64,000 nt of DNA from Castanea sativa (Eukaryota; Streptophyta; Magnoliopsida; Fagales; Fagaceae): positions 26,176,658 to 26,240,657 of the forward strand of contig NC_134024.1 in NCBI RefSeq assembly GCF_040712315.1, read 5' to 3'. Position 1 is the first letter of the stretch; every line of letters begins with the position of its first letter. Below are positions 48,301 through 59,608 of the stretch, piece after piece. The position numbers and the translations under genes were made by a program. The notes under the pieces are model-generated. The model ran no database searches, was not told where the DNA came from, and worked only from the letters and a program-made list of their open reading frames with translations.

Positions 48301-48355
48301 GAAGACAATGTGGCGTCCCACAAAGGTCGAAACAATTATGTCGGCTATTTCTTAA
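42392..48355 (+). CDS. PMT24: Golgi PMT24/25-type S-adenosylmethionine methyltransferase, 8 exons, 766 aa
   Basis: Exons: 42392-43291, 43376-43525, 44464-44734, 44861-44971, 45069-45243, 46801-47070, 47832-48026 and 48127-48355. All junctions are GT-AG and sum to 2301 bases in one frame. The product is a type II membrane protein: short cytosolic [16 protein letters not shown], one membrane helix (about 20-40), a ~180-residue acidic Glu/Asp/Asn-rich stem, then the DUF248/Methyltransf_29 domain starting at [18 protein letters not shown] (about 230). The SAM-binding motif is [14 protein letters not shown] (about 363-376); [64 protein letters not shown] and [13 protein letters not shown] follow. 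Family members (including QUASIMODO2/TSD2) are Golgi enzymes linked to homogalacturonan methylation and cell adhesion. Length fits Arabidopsis PMT24/PMT25 (~770) better than PMT26 (~829); the exact orthologue is uncertain. Confidence 0.95.
45505..45600 (-). mobile_element. Possible SINE in PMT intron 5
   Basis: On the minus strand GGTTCAAATCCC fits a pol III B box, preceded by TGAGCCAAATGGGG as an A-box-like element about 45-50 bases before. Ends are not clear. Confidence 0.3.
47232..47345 (+). mobile_element. Possible SINE in PMT intron 6
   Basis: TAGCTCAAATGA (A box, consensus TRGCNNARTGG) is followed about 45 bases on by ATTCAAAACCC (B box), then 'gggggcatgtgtaac'. This spacing and order match tRNA-derived plant SINEs. 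No target duplication was found. Confidence 0.4.
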
Positions 48356-48711
48356 GCATGATACTTAAGTTTTGTCTGTCCAAGGCTGCTGTGCTGCTGA
48401 TACTACTAGCACTCTAGCCCATTTAGGTATTATTATTCGTCCTCAAGCTTTTTAAGTCAGCGAGGCCATACCTGCAGTTCTATATTTAGATGTAAATTAT
48501 TTACGGTTGATTATTCTTTTAGTCCCAGTAATGTACTTTACTATATTTACTCTATTTATTCCTTCATCAATTATAGACAAGATCGGACCTTATTTTTTGA
48601 TATCTGCATATTATCTTTAATATGAATGAAAATTTAATACTTTTTAATGGTTATTAGGCACGTGTTTTTGGAATTGTATAGATTGGTATTAATACAGAAT
48701 TTGCACCCGTC

Positions 48712-48890
48712 AGGGAGCAGCGTTGTGTTGGGAGGCTTGGGATGAGCTGTTGACCCAAACATCTTGGTTTTGAATCCCCACTAGGAATTTTCCTAGATTA
48801 CTTGATACATGGTTTGGCATGTATCCGGGATTTGATTCCCAAGGATGGGTCCAAAGGGGGCCTTGGTGAGGTTTTGTCATAAAAGAAAAA
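48712..48890 (+). mobile_element. Possible SINE downstream of PMT
   Basis: A tRNA-like head with a B-box-like GGTTTTGAATCCC (48766-48778) and an A-rich end near 48880-48900. The A box is weak. Confidence 0.3.
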
Positions 48891-49457
48891 AGTAGGAAAA
48901 TTTTCATAATGTTCCTTGTTAAAATTTTTTTGGGTTCTTAAATACCATTTTGTGGATTATATATCCCCCAAAGACTTTGCATCTTCATCTTGTCCTAAAA
49001 TTGCTGTGGCATCTGAAATCAACCTATTCTCTATTTTAGTAGCTTTCTTCATTGGCAAAATAGGTGTGCCAGAATTTGATAACTATCATGTGTTGAAGCT
49101 AAATGTGGGTGCTAAAGCAAAATAGGTTGAATTTTCATTTGATGAGAATCAAATTTCATGTTATGCAAGAAAATTTAGCGTTTTATGGACTCTGCAGCTT
49201 AGATCCCTTCAGTTATTGAACATAGAGCCTTTTCATTTGTGTAGGTTGGGGTCCACTTCAATATACTCATGGGTTTGTTTGGTATTAAAGTAGAGCTAAG
49301 TACAATTTTAGTTGTTGAGTTTTTGCGATAAAGAACTTTAATTGAAAGGGATTTAGGGTTTTTAACGGTCTAAAAATGCTTAGAGGGGGGTTACTCTCTT
49401 TTCTGAAATTTTCAAAATTATAGAAAGTAGATCTAAGTAGAGTTTTTGTGATAAAGG

Positions 49458-49661
49458 GTCCGTTTGGATAGAACTTATTGCTGAAAATTAAAAACACTGT
49501 AGCAAAATAATTTTTAAAGGGGTAAAAATTACTGTTCATTTCAAAAGTTACTGTTCATTGGCCTAAAATCACTGTTCATGGCCAATGAACAGTAACAAAC
49601 ACACGTTGAAAAAAAAAAAAAAAAAAAAAAAAAAACTTGGACGTAAACGGGCTATCCAAAC
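49458..49661. mobile_element. Tourist-like MITE, ~204 bp
   Basis: Ends GGGTCCGTTTGGATAG and, inverted, AGGGCGTTTGGATAG. Contains AACACTGTAGCAAAATAATT as in the element at 10427 and several ACTGTTCA motifs, some palindromic, plus a 27-base A run at 49608. Flanking triplets TAA/CAA differ by one base. Confidence 0.6.
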
Positions 49662-50470
49662 GCCCTCAAAGAGTTTTTAAGTGCTAGAGATTTAGGGGAT
49701 TCTACTAGTTTTTCTTTGGAGTGGTTGAAAAGTGCTTTATGGGGGGAGGGGGTTAAATTTTAAGGGGACTCTTAAGGCTGAAAACAACTTTTAAGGCCTA
49801 AGCTTAGGGGTCCGTTCACTCCGTTGCAGAGCCATACAGTGCTTTTTGTACCGAAAAGTAGCCGAAAATAAATTGCAATGTGTAGAAAGCCAATAAAAAA
49901 TTGCTTTAGGAGGGAGGGAGGTGTCATTTAAGCTGAAAACAAATTGAAGGCTAAAGCTTCAATTTGGAGTTTTTAAGGAGGGGGGGGGGGGGGGGTGGGG
50001 AATTATACAACTCATTGTTCATATTTTATTACTTTACAACTTTAAAACATTAGGGCCTGTTTTGTGGTAGACTTCAAGCATCGTTGTTCAAAATAATGTG
50101 AAAATTGTGGTTTAAAAAGTGTTGTAAAAACACGTGTTTAAAGTATTCATAATGCAAAAGATGTGTTTGGTATCATGTTTCAAATAACATGGTTTAAAAT
50201 GCGAAAAATCATAATTGTGTGTTTAGTATATGTGTGTTTAAAAAAAAAAAAAATTGACACAATAAAAATTATTTTATTTTATTTCAAGAGAGAGAGAGAG
50301 AAACTCCCTCATTTTACCGTTAGAAGCCTCTCCTCTAGGACTGCAAATACCCAAACCAATCTTCCACTTATTCACCATACTTCGCCAAACACTCAATACA
50401 CTAAAGAGCTTTTCAATTAAAGCTTTATATCATTAAGCTCTTCTTCTTCTTTTTTATTTTTTATTTTTTT

Positions 50471-50626
50471 TTATATACAAGATAAAATTTCTACTCAAAC
50501 CTAATCTAAGTGTATATGTGTGTGAAACTCCCTCTTAGAGACTTAAACCTCGACCTTTACCCCTACACCTTACAAGCATTTATACTTATAAAGTGACCAC
50601 CACACCAAATGTGTGCAGTGGTAAAG
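50471..50626 (-). mobile_element. Second copy of the 3320 SINE family
   Basis: Same order of sequence as at 3320-3473: 'acaagat.aaatttctact', 'cctaatctaagtgtatatgtg', 'tgaaactccctc', the B box region 'gagacttaaacct' and 'gtgaccaccacacca'. The B box has mutated, so this copy is older. The tail side is T-rich on plus (50448-50472). No clear target duplication. Confidence 0.75.
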
Positions 50627-50699
50627 AGTTGCCAAAGCTTTAAAACTTTACTTTCTATAATAATGCCAAAGGTGATGTTAGTATTTATTGTGTTTTGAA

Positions 50700-51900
50700 A
50701 TTGTTATCCCTATAATTTGGCTATTGTTAACCATAGAGATAAGAAGTTTTTGCTTTTGTTTTTTTGTTTTGTTTTTGTTTTTGTTTTTTGGTTGAGGAAT
50801 ATAGATAAGAAGTTTTTAAATGTGAGAAATGACAAGAGATGACTTAATAAAAATGTTTTGTATTTTCATACTTTAATAAAAAATACTAAGATTCATTTAA
50901 TTATTATTATTATTAACTCTCCATACCTCTAAAGGTAGGTGGGCATTGAGTGTCAAATTAAAAAAAAAGAATTAATATTTATTTCAAAGAGAAATGCTAG
51001 GTCCACAACCTTCCACAAAAGGTTATAGACATGGCGTTTCTTGTGTCAAATCATTATCTATACTATCTACAATATCTGTCTTAGATTTTTGCTATTGTGT
51101 CTCCTTATGGCTTTTAAATAATTGAAAATTGTTAATTATTAATATATCAGTTTGCACATTTTTTCACCCTACCATCTCTCACAAAAAAATTTACTTTTTA
51201 CTTTTTTTAATTTTTACTTCTTTTCACTTTTTTTTTATAACTTTTTTAATTAATGCTTGAGATTGAAAATTACTTTTTGCAACAACCAATCTCAACCATT
51301 AATAAGAGTTGCATCAAGTGCAACACCTTAGGTATTGCATCTGATCTCAATCCAGTATATTTTTTTTAAAAACAGTTAATCATAATATATACATATATAA
51401 AAAAGTTAATCATAATATATTTTCTTCAATAAAAGTTTGTGAATAAATTTTAAAATACATCACATTACAAAATAATTATATAGCGTTTGGACTCTGCGAC
51501 ATTTTCTTTCAAAAACCTAGAAGAGTGCATGGAAGAGCTTTAATGTTGAAAATTAGAATTACAGCTTTAACTTCTTTATGAGAAGAACAAGGATTCAAGT
51601 CTCTCATACCCATTGTTGACATTATAGATTTTTTAATTTAATTTTATTTTTATAAGGTCTAGCAGCATAAGCATAGTCATACGTGTACTGTGCAGGCCTA
51701 TCTAACTTTATTTTAATATATATTACGAATGTAGCCAATGTCAATTTCTTAGCAGAACAATCCCACCTTTGATAATGTAGCAGTTGTGCACATAATTATG
51801 GTGTATGAGCCCGTGTAAAATTTCCCGACAGCAAGACTTTCAAGGAAGATATGAGCATATCTTATATTTTTATTAAGTGAGCATTCCCATACCCAGGCTG
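50700..51900. other. Intergenic, nothing recognised
   Basis: AT-rich with homopolymer and (ATT)n runs; no frame, splice-supported exon or repeat boundary that I can defend. Confidence 0.5.
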
Positions 51901-51911
51901 ACAAAATAATC

Positions 51912-52163
51912 TTAAACTACTTCGTTCACAACTTCCCCATCATTCTCATCCTTTACCTTGTCTCTGTTACTTTGAATGTTGGAATAATTGTACTTGTTCA
52001 TTTTGAGTCCTTGATTTTGGAAGATCCTAGGTGGACCAAGGGATCTGGCGACATTGACAGCAATGTCAAAGATGAATGACTTGTTGATGGAGACAGTAGT
52101 GGCTTTTGGTGGAAAGTAAATATTTCCATTTGAAAAGGATTTTTTCTTGGGGTAAATTAAATG
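51912..52163 (-). pseudogene. Orphan coding-like frame (84 codons), unknown
   Basis: A minus-strand frame without ATG near its 5' end reads YPKKKSFSNGNIYFPPKATT, VSINKSFIFDIAVNVARSLG, PPRIFQNQGLKMNKYNYSN and ends DENDGEVVNEVV before TAA (51912-51914). The composition looks protein-like (balanced hydrophobic core, acidic tail), but it lacks a start, a clear acceptor and any upstream exon in the next 2 kb. It may be the last exon of a decayed gene. I do not recognise the family. Confidence 0.3.
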
Positions 52164-52538
52164 TTACAAATATAAATATTTACCTAGCACCACTTCATTA
52201 AAAAGTGGTAGTTAATGAAATTTTAGATTTAAGAAATAAAATCTTAACTGTGAAATGGGCTATTCCTATTTCAAATGAATTGAGAGGATTCTATAATTTT
52301 TGGGGAAGAAGTAAACTGCTTAAACATTCAGTTCTTTAACCTAGTACAGCACAGTTTTTTCCTGTGCAAGAAAATTTACAGAGCGAAGTCTTACTGCAGG
52401 TTCCTTTAGTGTTACAACTTCTAGGATAGTTGGGTACCATGTAAACACTAATATTTTGGAATATTTTCAGCCTAACCAATTTGGCTTGGGACGTTTCATT
52501 TATATAGGATTGTACAGATACAAAGATTCAAAATATAA

Positions 52539-52700
52539 AAGAGTTTAAATTACAAAACAACTTCATCTTATCCTATCTTCAGCAGATCCTATCTACAATT
52601 TGTAATTCGTATTTGAGATTATCACAGCTGCTGTGGATAGCTGGATTAAGTTCAGCAGAGAGTTTGAATTACAAACAACTTCATCTTATCCTATCTTCAG
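52539..52700 (+). repeat. Direct repeat of ~42 bp, 120 bp apart
   Basis: Two copies of 'gagttt.aattacaaa.caacttcatcttatcctatcttcagc' at about 52539-52581 and 52659-52700, nearly identical. The intervening sequence is unique. Confidence 0.8.
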
Positions 52701-54760
52701 CTCTTATCCGTAACATGGGTTGTATGCATGCATCTGTTCTTGTTATTTCAACACTTGTGTGGCTTGCACAAGATTCCATGAATATTGAAATCACAACAGC
52801 ATGTGCATTGAGATAAATAGTATAAGATTTGCTCTAGTTAGTGATGATCACTAGCTCTGATGCAAGGACATAAGAGTACAAGTTGAGGCATAACAGATTC
52901 TACATCACAATAAGCGTAAGACGTTTTTAAAAGGTGAAAATGTTGTTTCTCAAACATTCTAATATAATTGAGGACTTTAATGGGAGCTTTCTCATAGATC
53001 CACTTGAAAAAAAAGTTAAAAATTAGTTTTTTGTGTGGTAGGGGCAGATGACAAATTAACTCTACATTTGTCAGTTTAAGATTAAATATTTTATATGTAC
53101 ATTAAAGCATTTTGATTACTGAATTAGTAGTTAGTAAGACATGGAGCACTTTGAGCAAGAATGGACCCTACCACTTTGAGAAAGGAGTGCATTGTACACA
53201 TTCCAACTCCTTTTGTCCCAGATTAGCCTGCCTAAATGTTAAATATAGTCTTTCATCCGACATTCCTTCAGCTTACTGCAATTAAAAAATTGTGAGCTCA
53301 CGAGCACTTCAAAGTTTGGTGCAGCAGGCTTCTTCTTTAGTATATTGAAAAAGCTCAAATAGCCCCTTTTGACAGCATGGTAATGTTATATCATTTCAAT
53401 TGCTAAATTCTGGTTTGATCTTCTTCCGGGGTAGAATAGATATTCGCATGGATTGATTTCATTATTATTTTTTACATCTTAAGTTAGGAGGGAGATTTAA
53501 TCCTTGGATATCTTTGTTGGAAACAGACTTGAGGAAAATATGTTAATTGACCTATAAGTTCTTCGTGAATAATTTCAGAAGTAATTTTTTTTTTAATATG
53601 TTGTAAGAGAGCGAGGATTTTGATTTTGTCTATTATAACTGACCTATGTTTTTCCTGAAGAAGAGAAAATGACCATATACCTTGTATCTTAATTAAATTT
53701 TGTTCCTTCACTGACTCTACTTAGCTTTGGGGTGCCCCGATCACTGGTCTTTACACAAAATATTAATTGATTTCCCAGTGACAATGCTGATAAGTGATGT
53801 CCATTATCCTTTTGAGGTAAAAGCATTTCTTTGTTGGCAGAATAGCATACAAAAGTGCCTAGATGCTTCTTTCGACTCCTTTAAATTTTTCTCAAGCTTT
53901 TCTTACTGAGGCTTGCTTGGCTTTTGAACTATCTAAAATTAGTGAAAAGGGTACTCTCCTCATGTTTGCATGATTGAGAGATAATAATAATAATACCAGA
54001 GGTAGGTGGGGTTTCTATTTTCTAAAATGAAGGCTTATAGGCTTTAGGGAACATTTTTTATTATTGACACATGCTTCATCAATTCTAATGTAGAAGTGGA
54101 TATTTACCCATGCATGATTCTATGCAGTCATGTAAAACCAAAGAGGATGCATTTGCAATGTATTGAAATGATTACCCTTGTATATTTCGAGACTCAGACA
54201 TAGCTTCAAGGTGATTTTGATTGAGTTTTAAAAACTCTAATACTAAACATATTATGAGCATGCTAACCAATGCTATGTATTTTCATGCGGGACATGAAAT
54301 CGATCTCATGGCATGCATTATATGTAGGGAATATGTATGCTTACAAAAAGTGCAAACCAAAATGGTAAAATACTGTTTCATTAATATCACATATTGTCTA
54401 AGTGGCATTACTAATTATATTGCTTGAATAAGTCTGACAGCAAAGATTTTTTACCAGACAGAAGATTAAACAATTGTAGTACTCAACCAATTTGGGGTAC
54501 GAAATATTAAACTCCCTCAAATTCCTCACTCTCTCACACACAGATTCTATTTCTATATTAGACAATGAGAGCAACAACATGAGCTGCTCAAAAGATTAGC
54601 ATTATCAAATACCCCATTGTCTGCCATTAAGTCATCTTTTCTCAAACACACAAGTTGGCAGTCTCCATACATTACTCAACATGTCTGCTGCAACAGTCTA
54701 TCTAAAGCTGCAAGCTTTGAAAGTTAAAGCAGAGCTCTGTTCATTTCCTGAGTATTCAAC

Positions 54761-54985
54761 ATGTTAGGTTCTTGGAGGCACAAGTGCTTGCTCTTTACTC
54801 TTCTTGCTTTCATTGTTCTTTCAGAAGCATCAAGATTGCCCAAGGAATACTGGGAACAGATGCTACCTAAGAAGCTCCCTTGCCCTTCCTCCTCTCCCTC
54901 AAAAGGCACCAATTCTCTATCTAAATCATCTTCCAAAGCCTTTAAGGCCAACAGAAACCTTCCTTCATCAGATGGAAAGGTCTAG
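54761..54985 (+). CDS. Small secreted peptide precursor, IDA-like (IDL) type, 74 aa
   Basis: ATG to TAG, no intron. Residues 1-24 form a signal peptide (MLGSWRHKC then LLFTLLAFIVLSEAS). The mature part starts RLPKEYWEQM and contains LPKKLPCPSSSPSKGTN (about residues 34-50). Aligned without gaps, PCPSSSPSKGTN matches the IDA/IDL core PIPPSAPSKRHN at P1, P3, S5, P7, S8, K9 and N12. Unlike canonical IDA the core is followed by a Ser/Lys-rich tail of about 24 residues rather than being near the C-terminus, and the RH pair before Asn is GT. IDA/IDL peptides signal through HAESA/HSL receptor kinases in abscission and stress. Assignment is by motif only; it may represent a divergent branch. The 3' leader and 300 bases upstream show no other gene. 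Confidence 0.55.
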   Translation: MLGSWRHKCLLFTLLAFIVLSEASRLPKEYWEQMLPKKLPCPSSSPSKGTNSLSKSSSKAFKANRNLPSSDGKV

Positions 54986-55887
54986 TTGTGATTTGAAGAA
55001 CTCTAATTCGGCACTTCACTCTTAGTTGTAAGAAACGCAATTTTAGAGTTGCACTGATGAGAAGGAAGCATGCAGAGTTTTGTATACTAGCCTTTTACAG
55101 CGATTTTGAATCGATCTGATGTGCTTATCATCAACAGACTCACACTCCTGTAGATTTGTTTCACTTGGTCAGCGGGTATAGCATAGTCTCTTGTAAAGAT
55201 AGTTGAATTGGAGTCCTCATGAACAGAACGAGTTTACAGAAGATAATTTCAGGATGGGGAGGATAAAACAGCCAGATTTTAATCGATTTACTTCTCTTTC
55301 CTTGAGAGACATTACTCGAAATGATGAAACTAAATCACCTTACCATGGTGATAATCATTATTATTCTTCAATGTAATGTCTCTTAGAATCTGTATTTTCC
55401 TCAAAAAATAATGATATAATAGTTAACAAAGTGTACTGTCTTGATTTTCATTTTCCCACCTTTTTGTGTCCCTGTAGTGTTTTAGATGATCTATATCGGA
55501 TTTCTTGCGGTAGTTACAATTTTCCAAACTCTCATAAGAGCATAGCAATATGTAAAAATAATATGAATTTGTGGAAAACTGATGCCCAACACCTATGATG
55601 TGTTTCCAAATTTTTTTGTTACATCATGACCTTGACAAGTATGTTGTAGGATAATCTTGCCAATATAAAGCTGGAAGATTGACCAGGAAGTGACAGAAGT
55701 GATAAATCTCATCAAAATATATTCTGAAGTAGATAAAATTCATCTTAGGTGATGGCAGTTGATTGTAATTTGGATTCTTACACGTTTTGTACATACCCAT
55801 CAACAGCCTCTAAGTAATCCAATGATGTATTCCCCCACCATGTTAAGGTGAAGTGGAAAGTTCAATTCTGTAGTTGTAAACTTTACA

Positions 55888-56280
55888 TGCTATCAGAGCC
55901 AAACTGACAAATATCTGTCTTAACCAAAATGGCCTCCCCCTCATCTACTTCGGCGAACATCATTGATTCTGACAAAATCTTCTTAACACTTCATTCACAA
56001 CCATACCTTCATACACCATTTGATAACTATTAAGCTCACAAGAGACAATTATCTCTGGTGGAAAGCACAAGTGTTCCATTACCAAAGGATCAAAATCTTT
56101 ATGTATTTGTTGATAGTTCAAACCCCAGTCCACCACAGGTTATCGCCATTCAATCAAATTGTGAAACCAGTGCCATATTTCCTCAATCATACCTTCACAA
56201 AACGGTACCTACAAGACCAAATCGTCCTAATTGCACTCATCTCATCTCTTTCAAAAAACGTTATTTGTGATTCTATATAA
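55888..56280 (+). pseudogene. Ty1/copia gag remnant with primer site
   Basis: TGCTATCAGAGCC (55888-55900) matches the initiator-Met tRNA primer site of copia elements. The ATG at 55929 opens a gag-like frame (MASPSSTSANIIDSDKIF, LTLHSQPYLHTPFDN) that stops early. Gag sequence then continues in two other frames: TIKLTRDNYLWWKAQV from 56020 and then KDQNLYVFVDSSNPSPPQ, so at least two frameshifts or stops are present. No RT follows. Confidence 0.7.
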
Positions 56281-56984
56281 TATTTAAGAGTTGAAGCGTA
56301 ATATTTATTATTAATGCGTCCTGTTGAGCCACATCAGCATAGTTTTTTGTTCCACTTCAGTTAATTTGGTACATGTATGTCCACTTTGGTCTATTTAGTC
56401 AATTTTAGTCCATTCATTTCAATTCACTTCGATCCTTTTAGTTCACTTTAGTGATGCTTTGGGAGTAGAGGTTTGTGTAAAAAAGAGGAGTTGCTTTATT
56501 GACAATTATGTCACATTTTTGTAATGAGTTTAGTAGATTATTGATAAAATTACATTTTTCTTATGTTATTAAAATCTTGTATCTTTTTTTCCCTTAGATT
56601 AGTGGTGAATTTACCTATATATGCTTCTTTTTTTAGGACATTTAAGATATATAGAAGATTCTTCTAAAAAAAAGATATATAGAGGATAAATTGTTTGTAA
56701 GGAACATTAGAAATAAATTCTAACCACACATTATATTATTTATAAAATATCTCGCCTATATAATAATTGAATGTAAAATACAATATGTTTATTTGAAAGA
56801 AAAGAAAATTACAAAATTTAAAATACTTTTAAATAACAAATATAGATAGCTTAATTTAGAAAATCTATATTGTATTAACCATTCTTTGTTAGAAAATAAT
56901 TACATCATTTTAAAGGTTTTAAACTAATATTTATAAGTCTCGTCTACTATTTTTATTTTCAATTAATAAAAAAAAATTGTTAAA

Positions 56985-57017
56985 TTTTCCCCGCATCATG
57001 TTGGTTTGCAACTAGTG
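56985..57017 (+). mobile_element. Decayed Helitron-like 3' end
   Basis: 'ccccgcatcatgttggtttgcaactagt' resembles the ends at 18560 and 26001 (imperfect hairpin, then CAACTAGT). The base after CTAGT is G, not T, and the hairpin is broken. The body of the element would lie in 56.3-57.0 kb, which is AT-rich and has no gene. Confidence 0.35.
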
Positions 57018-57179
57018 TAGTTAAATGTGTAACCTTGTGAGAGGTTTGGCTAACCGTAGAACTCATTGTCACCTCAATATCCAGTGCTCCAACAATGCAG
57101 ATTTGATATCAGCTTGCCTCCTTAAAGAAAGAGAACCTCTCCATAGCTAATTATTTTCACAAATTCACTAGCTTTTGTA

Positions 57180-57715
57180 AGAATTCTTACAGAAAATTAT
57201 AGAGAAAGTAGAGAGTTCTGGGAATTTTCTTCTATTGTATGTTGCAATAATGAATCTATGCAAGCATCTCTGTTATATACACTAAGAAAACAGAAAAACT
57301 AACTTTCCCTCTCTTTTTCCAAACTATATGCTAAGTTAGTTACAACACGTGTGATAAAGCCACGTGTGTTTTTACACGTGAATAATTAGACTAAAACTAC
57401 TTGCAATTTAGCTAACTCTTCTATCGTTTAACTGCTGTGTTGATCTTCAGGTTCTTCTTTTCTTTTCTTCCCTTTTGATCTTTAGAACTTTGACACTCCC
57501 CTCAAAATGAGAACCAGAACTATGAATGTTTACAATGCTCATCTTGGAAAGTAGAGAAAAAAGTTGTTGAGAACTAAGTGCTTTTGAAAGAAAATCTGCT
57601 AACTGAGAATGTGTTAGTGTATAGAACAACCTGTTGATGTTGTCTTGTATCTTATCTCTCACCGCATGGCAATCTACCTCTATGTGCTTAGTTCTTTCAT
57701 GGAACACTGAATTCT
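57180..57715 (-). pseudogene. Ty1/copia 3' end: RNase H C-terminus, polypurine tract, part of LTR
   Basis: Minus-strand frame (to 57447) reads VFHERTKHIEVDCHAVRDKI, then HSQLADFLSKALSSQQ and LLSKMSIVNIH, the end of copia RNase H. The polypurine tract TTTTGAGGGGAG is at 57496-57507 (minus) and the LTR starts TGTCAAAG at 57495. The LTR runs left into AT-rich DNA; its far end is unclear. Orientation is opposite to the gag remnant at 55.9 kb, so these are probably two different insertions. Confidence 0.75.
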
Positions 57716-58723
57716 CACCTGTTAGAGTGTGATTGACATGACTTTATTCTGTGTCTTAATCCTGAGTTAGTGGTGCTTCCCAAATTTAAGTGTAAGATGG
57801 CATTCATGGGCTCAGGCGCTCATAGCACTCACCAACAAAGCCATAAACTCATCATTGGATGCCTAACCAATAGTTTGATGATGAAAAGCAAAGAAAAAAA
57901 ATGAGAGTTGTATTTATTTTCATCTTTAAGGCTAACATTATTTGGAAAATCCGTGCACACATAACAAAAGAAAAAATTGGCTTATGTTTTCAGCCGTGGC
58001 TTGAATCAAGGCGTGCTTTCAATTGAAGAATCTCCAAATTGAAATGGTACTATTTCAGAGGGTTTGGAAATTATAATTTTATCTGAGTAATGCTATGTTC
58101 ATAATATTTTTACAATAAATTTTAAATGTTAAGTTATTATTAGTTATAATTTGAATCCACTACTATTTCTTTACTAACTTATTACTTAAATTTTATAGTG
58201 AAATTATTATGAAAATATTATGTACGTAGTATTATTTATCTCATCGGGAGGATTAAAAATTAAATATGGCAATGATTAGAATGTGATTTATGTCAAGAAG
58301 GAAAGAGGATAGTTGAAGGGATTTTTCATCCCTTGGGTCTCGTAAGCCGGTAAGTCAGAGGTGGGCCTATCCGTTGCCGAAGGAAGGAGAAGAAATGGTG
58401 GGCTTTACTGCCACCAATCCTCCTTCGTGCAAGGCCCTTGGGTTTTAAATTTTTTTAAGATCATATCCAACAAAATTGACTTTGGCAAGCACGTTCCCTC
58501 TTTCCGTATACTGTTAGAATATTAATTAAATATATGCTTTTGTTTTTTTTTTTTTTGTTTTTTCTTTCTATTCTATAATAATTTTTTTAAGATATCAATT
58601 GTTTTTTAGTGTAGCCATCATTAATTTGAACCTCATTTTTTATTAAATGAAAATAAAGTTTATTAGTTGAATTAATCATAATCCATTTTATAGCTTTAGT
58701 TTATAGTGTAATTAAAACACTAA

Positions 58724-58945
58724 GTGTGAGTTTGGATTGCACTGAAAACAACTTATGTTTGCGTTTGGCTTTTTTTTTTTTGAGTTCTATGTACTGTTCA
58801 CGAGACTCGTAAGTATGAAAAAATGTAAATTTTACTTTAAAACTGGGTTCTACGTCACTATTCACACATTTAAAAATTATTTTGCTACAGCATTTTCAAC
58901 AATAATTTTTCAGTTTTTAATAATAAACGGCATTTAAACAGACTC
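58724..58945. mobile_element. Tourist-like MITE, 222 bp, TAA target site
   Basis: TAA at 58721-58723 and 58946-58948. Ends GTGTGAGTTTGGATTG and, inverted, GAGTCTGTTTAAATG. Carries the inverse of the shared core (AAAATTATTTTGCTACAG at about 58871) seen at 10427 and 49458. Confidence 0.6.
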
Positions 58946-59608
58946 TAAAACTATTCGGGTAACTGATAATTTGCCATAGTTTTAGTTATTTTCAACCTCA
59001 TTAACGTAATAAGTGTACCTCACAATAAGTACTAGTTTAAAACATGTTCAAAAGCAATTTAGTGTCATACAAAAAAGTTCATTTGCACTTCCACTTCGAT
59101 CATCTAGTCTAAGTCCAAATAATTATTGGCATCCAAAAGAGATATATCAATAACTCTAATGTGTGTGAAAGAGGGATCGAGGAAGAGAGAATTAGAAAAT
59201 TCATAGGTTTACTGGTTTAGCAATAGAAAGAAATAGATAAATGGAAACTACACTAAACCAAATGATCACAATCAATAAGAAATCAATACAAAAGACTTGA
59301 TCTTGATCGGACTCCTACGTCTTCATCATATATATAAAGTTAAATACAATCACACTCTTAATTACTACATCTTCCAATATTCAAAATAGAATTCACAAGA
59401 CAAATACAATTGACAATACACACACGATAGTATTTAATAAATACAAATATTATTTCAAGACAGACCCAAATGGCGTCAAACTTTCGAAACAATTTTAAAC
59501 TTCCAAGATTGTTAGTTGATTGCTTACTTGGAAATTATTTTGCCCATTATAACACCATGTCAAATTCGATTGTCAATCGATACCAATATATTACCAAGGA
59601 GCAAGTAA

